A model generated the notes under the pieces. That model made no database searches. It saw only the letters and a list, made by a program, of their open reading frames with translations, and had not been told where the DNA came from. Positions 14,106 through 18,456 of a stretch of DNA of 18,456 nucleotides are shown here, piece after piece; the first letter of the stretch is position 1, and each line of letters starts with the position of its first letter. Where the stretch lies: assembly GCF_052088025.1 (NCBI RefSeq), contig NZ_JBQCYD010000047.1, forward strand, positions 1-18,456, read 5' to 3'. The position numbers and the translations under genes were made by a program. The stretch is from Anaeromonas sp052088025 (GTDB taxonomy: Bacteria > Bacillota > Clostridia > Tissierellales > SIT17).

Positions 14106-15101
14106 TTATAGTTTAATAAAATCTATTTCATGAGGTTCATTGCCTAATTGAACCTTTTTTATTACTTCAAATGATTTTACATCTATTATATTTAATTTGC
14201 CTGTTTCTAGATCTGTTACATAGGCATATTTATTATCAGGAGAAATTGATATGTGATTTGGCTCACCTTCAATTCCTATTTTTTTAATAACTTTCTTTGT
14301 CTCCGCATCTATAATTGCAATATTTTTGTCGAATTTATTTGTGGTCCAGATATATTTATTGTCACTTGTTACTGCTATACCATGAGTTCCTGCACTTACT
14401 TTTATTTTATCTATTTCATCTTTTTTATCAATATCTACTATGGAAAGACTTCCATTTTGAACATTTGCTACATATAAATATTTTCCATCAGGAGATGGTT
14501 CAGTTTCATTTGGCATAATACCAACTTTTACTGTATCAGTTATCACACCTTTTTCTATATCTACAATAGATACATCATTTGACATTACATTAGCAACATA
14601 AGCTATTTTACTATCCTTTGAAAAATCTATATGTGCTGGACTTTTTGAATTTGTCTTTATTGTTTTTATAACTTTGTCAGTTTGTGTATCTATTATTTGT
14701 ATATAATTATAGTTGTCATCTACTTCTAATGCCCCACTTGCTAATAGAAGATATTTACTATCAGGGGTAATGTCAATACCATGTATTCTTTTTCCAGTAT
14801 CTATTGTATCAGTAACTTTTTTAGATTTTGTATCATATACAAATACTTTCCCCTCATCTAAATCACCAGTATATATTTTTTTACCATCATTAGTTGCTGC
14901 TATACCATGAGATACTTTTTCTCCAATTTTTATAGTGTCTTGTACTTCCTTATTTTTAGTGTCAAAGACAGATATAGTACCATCATCTACATTGGGTATA
15001 TATGCTAAATATTCATCATTTGTATTATTAATGAAGTAATAGGTTCCTATAGCAGATAATACTATAACTACTAGCAAAGTTCTAATTATATTCTTATTCA
15101 T
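14106..15101 (-). CDS. Membrane-anchored YncE/YVTN-type seven-bladed beta-propeller
   Basis: This 331-residue protein has one N-terminal membrane segment (about 5-23) and then seven beta-propeller repeats of the YVTN/YncE type, each with a pattern such as YVANVQNGSLSIVDI followed by a turn and SPDGK. The propeller should sit outside the membrane. Six of seven blades carry a histidine within one residue of the same point (H65, H107, H157, H240, H283, H324); blade four has P-N-E there instead. No cysteine is present. The ribosome site AAGAGGAGA overlaps the preceding stop codon, and the gene is the last of the copA operon. Its function is unknown; copper binding or a sensing scaffold is inferred from context only. 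Confidence 0.9.
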   Translation of the reverse strand: MNKNIIRTLLVVIVLSAIGTYYFINNTNDEYLAYIPNVDDGTISVFDTKNKEVQDTIKIGEKVSHGIAATNDGKKIYTGDLDEGKVFVYDTKSKKVTDTIDTGKRIHGIDITPDSKYLLLASGALEVDDNYNYIQIIDTQTDKVIKTIKTNSKSPAHIDFSKDSKIAYVANVMSNDVSIVDIEKGVITDTVKVGIMPNETEPSPDGKYLYVANVQNGSLSIVDIDKKDEIDKIKVSAGTHGIAVTSDNKYIWTTNKFDKNIAIIDAETKKVIKKIGIEGEPNHISISPDNKYAYVTDLETGKLNIIDVKSFEVIKKVQLGNEPHEIDFIKL

Positions 15102-15112
15102 ATTTTCTCCTC

Positions 15113-15661
15113 TTATTTTATATTATTTAATTCATCTTTTTCCCATAGAAATTTTCTTGATTCGACCCCACCTAAATCTTTTATTTCAATTTCTACAAAT
15201 TCTGTATCATTATCAATTATATTTTGGCCTTTATATGTTTTAGGTAACTTTAACTCTCCACTTAAATGATGACCTGACCCTTCAGTTAACTGCCATGAAA
15301 ATCCTTCATCTACATTTATTTTATCTGTTTTTAAGTTTACTAAGTTTTCATATTCAACACTTTCAAGATCTACTGAATGAGTATTTAACATCAATTCAAA
15401 TATTAAATTTTCATCATTATCTTCTACTATATTTTTTAATACTATAGCTATATCAACACTACCTCCCCTATTACTTCTTATATAATCTTGGTAATCTGTT
15501 TCTTCTTCACCTTCTTCTGATTCTTTTTCTACTTCTTCTTCATCAACTTCTTCTATTTGATTATCATTTACTACTTCAGGTGTTTCATCATTTCTTAGCA
15601 TACCTAATACAGGTATGCTAAGCATGGCTAACACTACTATTACTATGATTATTTTTTCCAT
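15113..15661 (-). CDS. Membrane-anchored protein of unknown function with acidic linker
   Basis: This 182-residue protein has an N-terminal hydrophobic segment (about 4-20), an acidic linker rich in Glu and Asp (25-56), and a folded C-terminal domain (about 64-175) that looks like a beta-sandwich. Notable segments are FELMLNTHSVDLESV (88-102), SWQLTEGSGHHLSGELKLP (122-140) with paired H131-H132, and EIEIKDLGGVESRKFLW (157-173). I have an impression of similar extracytoplasmic domains in other bacteria but cannot name the family with confidence. It lies between copA (19 bp) and the beta-propeller gene (11 bp), so it is probably a periplasm-side partner in copper handling. AGGGGCG precedes the ATG; the site is weaker than its neighbours'. 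Confidence 0.82.
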   Translation of the reverse strand: MEKIIIVIVVLAMLSIPVLGMLRNDETPEVVNDNQIEEVDEEEVEKESEEGEEETDYQDYIRSNRGGSVDIAIVLKNIVEDNDENLIFELMLNTHSVDLESVEYENLVNLKTDKINVDEGFSWQLTEGSGHHLSGELKLPKTYKGQNIIDNDTEFVEIEIKDLGGVESRKFLWEKDELNNIK

Positions 15662-15680
15662 TTTTTCGCCCCTAATCTAA

Positions 15681-18146
15681 TTACAAATTTTTATTTTTAC
15701 TTGGTTTAAAACCTTTAAGTCTAAGTGCATTTGTTAGTACTGATACTGAGCTTAAACTCATTGCAGCTGCTGCAAACATTGGATTTAATTTTGGTCCTCC
15801 AAACATATATAAAAGACCTGCTGCAAGGGGTATTCCTAAGATATTATATGCAAAGGCCCAAAATAAATTTTGTTTTATATTTTTAATTGTAGCCTTACTT
15901 AGTTCTATTGCTGTTACAACATCCATAATATCACTTTTCATAAGCACGATATCAGCTGATTCCATTGCCACATCTGTACCTGAACCTATTGCCATACCAA
16001 CATCAGCTTGTGCTAAAGCTGGGGCATCATTTATTCCATCTCCTACCATAGCAACTTTTTTATCTTTATTTTGAAGTTTCTTAACTTCTTCCGCCTTATC
16101 TTCAGGTAAAACTTCAGCTAATACTATGTCTATTCCCACTTGTTTTGCTATTGCATTTGCTGTTCTTTTATTATCACCTGTAATCATTGCTACTTCTATA
16201 TTCATCTCATGTAATTTTTTTATAGCTTCCATACTATTTTCTTTTACTGTATCTGCAACTGCTATAATACCTGCTAATTTTTCATTTATAGCAATATACA
16301 TAGGCGTTTTACCTTCATTAGCTAATCTATCTGATTCATCTTGCAATGTTATCCCTATATTTCTATCATCTATAAGTTTTTTATTGCCAAGCAATATGTC
16401 TTTTCCTTGAATCATTACTTCTATACCATGACCTGGTATTGCATTAAACTTTTCTACTTCATTAAATATTAACTTTCTTTTTTCAGCTTCTCTAACTATA
16501 GCTTCTCCAAGTGGATGTTCTGATCCCTTTTCTGCTGCTCCTGCTATTTTTAATAGTTCATCTTCACTATACTCATTTGTAGTTATAATATCAGTAACTT
16601 TAGGTTTACCTTCAGTAATAGTACCGGTTTTGTCAAATACAATTGTATTTATTTTATGTGTAGTTTCAAGTGGAGCTCCACCTTTTATTAGCACACCATA
16701 TTCAGCTCCTTTTCCAGTCCCTACCATTATTGCTGTTGGTGTTGCAAGTCCTAATGCACACGGGCAAGCTATCACAAGTACTGCTATAAATATAGTAAGA
16801 GCAAATATTCCTGTAGCACCCGATATATACCAAGCTACACCTGATAATATTGCTATAGCTATCACTACTGGTACAAAATACCCTGATATAACATCTGCAA
16901 GCTTTGCTATTGGTGCTTTAGAACCTTGGGCATCTTCTACTAATTTTATGATTTGTGATAGTGCAGTATCTTTTCCCACTTTTGTAGCTTTGAATTTTAT
17001 TGAACCATTTTTATTAATACTTGCACCTATTACTTTACTTCCCATGTTTTTTTCAACAGGTATACTTTCTCCTGTGAGCATAGATTCATCTATTGATGTG
17101 TTTCCTTCAATTACAGTTCCATCTACAGGTATTTTATCTCCAGGTTTAACTAATATAACATCTCCAACTTCTACTTCCTCTATGGGTATAATTACTTCTT
17201 TGCCATCTTGGACCACTATTGCTGTTTTAGGTTGAAGCCCCATCAGTTTTTTAATTGCTTCTGATGTCTTTCCTTTTGATACAGATTCTAGATACTTTCC
17301 TAAAAGAATAAGTGTGATTATTACTCCTGCTGTTTCAAAATATAAATCATTTGCATAGCTTACATCGCCATTATATATTTGAATTGTGCCATATATACCA
17401 TAAAGTATTGCAGCTCCTGTTCCTATTGCTATAAGTGAATCCATATTTGGACTTCTTCTTATAAGAGCTTTAAGACCTATAGTATAAAATTTATTCCCAG
17501 CTATAACTACAGGAATAGTTAATATAAGTTGAGTTAAAGCAAAATTTAGGGGATTAAGAGATGGTTCAATAATTTCTGGTATGGGAAAATTAAGCATATG
17601 ACCCATAGCAATATAAAGTAGTGGAACTGAGAATATTGCAGAAACTATAAATTTCTTCCATAATGTCCTCATTTCTTTTTGTCGTCTTTGTTTTTCCATA
17701 TCTACCTTTTCAGTAGCTTCCATCTCTAATGGCTCATAGCCTGCTCTTTCTACTGCTTCTTTGATATCTGTAATTCTAGTTAAATATGGATTATATTTTA
17801 TTTTTGCCTTTTCTGTAGCAGAATTAACTGATATAGTTTCAATACCTTCAAGCTTTCTTACTTCTTTTTCTATTGAATTTGCACAAGAGGTACAAGTCAT
17901 TCCACCTATTGGCATAGTTACTTCTCTAAAGTCAACTTCTTCTTCCACACTATATCCTGCATTATCAACTGCTTTTTTTATGTCTTCTAGTGTAGTCTTG
18001 GATTCATCAAAGTCTACATTTAACTTTTCTGTAGCAAAATTTACATTTGCATTTTTAATTCCTTCAATTTTATTTACATTTTTTTCTACTGTATTAGCAC
18101 AAGATGAACAAGTCATACCATTGATTTTAATTGTTTCACTTTTCAT
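15681..18146 (-). CDS. copA: Copper-exporting P-type ATPase, CPC class
   Basis: CopA pumps Cu+ out of the cytoplasm. The 821 residues contain two N-terminal HMA metal-binding domains, each with GMTCxSC (Cys pairs C13/C16 and C85/C88), then the membrane core. Key motifs are TGES (358-361), the transmembrane CPC (461-463) in VIACPCALGLATP, the phosphorylated D505 in DKTGT, SEHP (H544), GDGIND (702-707), and the late-helix YN (767-768) and MSLSS (796-800), which together mark a Cu+ pump (P1B-1). A strong AGGAGGT precedes the ATG. It is the main gene of a unit that continues into the unknown anchored protein and the beta-propeller. No copper chaperone (copZ) or CsoR/CopY regulator lies next to it in this window. 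Confidence 0.97.
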   Translation of the reverse strand: MKSETIKINGMTCSSCANTVEKNVNKIEGIKNANVNFATEKLNVDFDESKTTLEDIKKAVDNAGYSVEEEVDFREVTMPIGGMTCTSCANSIEKEVRKLEGIETISVNSATEKAKIKYNPYLTRITDIKEAVERAGYEPLEMEATEKVDMEKQRRQKEMRTLWKKFIVSAIFSVPLLYIAMGHMLNFPIPEIIEPSLNPLNFALTQLILTIPVVIAGNKFYTIGLKALIRRSPNMDSLIAIGTGAAILYGIYGTIQIYNGDVSYANDLYFETAGVIITLILLGKYLESVSKGKTSEAIKKLMGLQPKTAIVVQDGKEVIIPIEEVEVGDVILVKPGDKIPVDGTVIEGNTSIDESMLTGESIPVEKNMGSKVIGASINKNGSIKFKATKVGKDTALSQIIKLVEDAQGSKAPIAKLADVISGYFVPVVIAIAILSGVAWYISGATGIFALTIFIAVLVIACPCALGLATPTAIMVGTGKGAEYGVLIKGGAPLETTHKINTIVFDKTGTITEGKPKVTDIITTNEYSEDELLKIAGAAEKGSEHPLGEAIVREAEKRKLIFNEVEKFNAIPGHGIEVMIQGKDILLGNKKLIDDRNIGITLQDESDRLANEGKTPMYIAINEKLAGIIAVADTVKENSMEAIKKLHEMNIEVAMITGDNKRTANAIAKQVGIDIVLAEVLPEDKAEEVKKLQNKDKKVAMVGDGINDAPALAQADVGMAIGSGTDVAMESADIVLMKSDIMDVVTAIELSKATIKNIKQNLFWAFAYNILGIPLAAGLLYMFGGPKLNPMFAAAAMSLSSVSVLTNALRLKGFKPSKNKNL

Positions 18147-18161
18147 TTATATTACCTCCTA

Positions 18162-18374
18162 TTAATGTATAAAATAATAAAACCAAACTGAAAAGATTCC
18201 TAATGCTGCTATCAATATATAATGATGTATTGGGCCTTTAGTATTATTATTTTGTGTTTTATTTTGTGTTTTCTTGCCTTTATTTTTTTTCTTTATAATA
18301 TTATTAGCTATAATTGCAATAATAATTATAATTAAGCTAGTAATATGTGCTATGGAAAATGGACCTACTACCAT
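18162..18374 (-). CDS. Small two-helix membrane protein, start uncertain
   Basis: This open frame gives 70 residues with two membrane helices (about 8-26 and 50-68) joined by a Lys/Asn/Gln-rich loop (28-45). I do not recognise it. The ATG at 18374 has no ribosome binding site, unlike nearly every other gene here. The frame stays open for 12 more codons upstream, reading PIHIVEFFRTNP, until a TAA at 18411-18413. That extension looks protein-like, so this could be the tail of an older gene whose start is lost, or it may start at a rare codon. It ends 15 bp before copA and probably shares its transcript. Confidence 0.5.
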   Translation of the reverse strand: MVVGPFSIAHITSLIIIIIAIIANNIIKKKNKGKKTQNKTQNNNTKGPIHHYILIAALGIFSVWFYYFIH

Positions 18375-18419
18375 AGGATTTGTTCTAAAGAATTCTACAA
18401 TATGGATAGGTTACACTTA

Positions 18420-18425
18420 ATTATA
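18420..18425 (-). promoter_or_regulatory. Candidate -10 box of the copA operon
   Basis: A perfect TATAAT on the minus strand lies 46 bp ahead of the first ATG of the copA unit. No convincing -35 is seen at 16-18 bp spacing, so this could be an activated promoter or chance. The direct repeat seen at the SHOCT and Met-rich promoters is not present within the 31 bp visible upstream. Confidence 0.35.
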
Positions 18426-18456
18426 CAATAAAAACTCGGACATGATATAATAAATA

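Noticed and set aside
16630..17235. Long plus-strand open frame inside copA
   Set aside because: It is antisense to a conserved, intact ATPase core; the frame is a by-product of copA codon use. The same holds for the other plus-strand frames within minus-strand genes.
1..18456. Insertion sequences, CRISPR arrays, tRNA or rRNA genes
   Set aside because: I saw no transposase, integrase, spaced repeat array or structured RNA gene in the window; gaps between genes are short and explained by promoters and terminators.

Overview
The window is very AT-rich, every supported gene lies on the minus strand, and AGGAGG-type ribosome binding sites precede most genes. The protein set (GatCAB, NAD+-dependent LigA, PcrA, CPx-type copper ATPases, SHOCT proteins) fits a low-GC anaerobic Firmicute of the Clostridia/Tissierellia kind. 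That placement is inferred from gene content and composition; no phylogenetic marker was compared.

Reading in the direction of transcription (high to low coordinates), the window begins with a copper-handling region, about 18.4 to 9.1 kb. A first transcription unit holds a small two-helix membrane protein with a doubtful start, CopA (Cu+ exporting P1B ATPase with two HMA domains and a CPC motif), a membrane-anchored protein of unknown function with an acidic linker, and a membrane-anchored seven-bladed YncE/YVTN-type beta-propeller. It ends at a terminator near 14.09 kb. Next come a second copper ATPase of the CPH class (CopB, with a His-rich N terminus), a three-helix DUF305 membrane protein followed by a terminator, and a class I SAM-dependent methyltransferase. 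Two short SHOCT membrane proteins and a DUF302 protein follow and also end at a terminator. The last copper-region gene encodes an exported Met/Asp/Asn-rich protein with a 39-residue tandem repeat.

Two promoters in this region, ahead of the first SHOCT gene and ahead of the Met-rich gene, share an identical 20-bp block. It contains an 11-bp direct repeat and sits exactly 9 bp upstream of a perfect TATAAT. This looks like an activator site of the OmpR response-regulator kind. No regulator gene is present in the window.

The remaining part, about 9.0 to 0.27 kb, holds an unknown membrane-anchored protein and then the housekeeping run pcrA-ligA-gatC-gatA-gatB, closed by a perfect 26-bp palindrome. 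PcrA carries a 208-residue intein inserted in helicase motif III, between the Gln and Ser of GDDDQ/SIYGWRGA. It has Cys1, a TxxH block B, the C-terminal His-Asn and Ser+1, but no recognisable homing endonuclease. The extein is 728 residues, a normal PcrA length.

The copper genes plausibly work together: CopA and CopB export copper across the membrane, while the Met-rich protein, the beta-propeller, and the DUF305, DUF302 and SHOCT proteins act at or outside the membrane. The methyltransferase is the least explained member. The strongest single observations are the PcrA intein and the duplicated promoter module.
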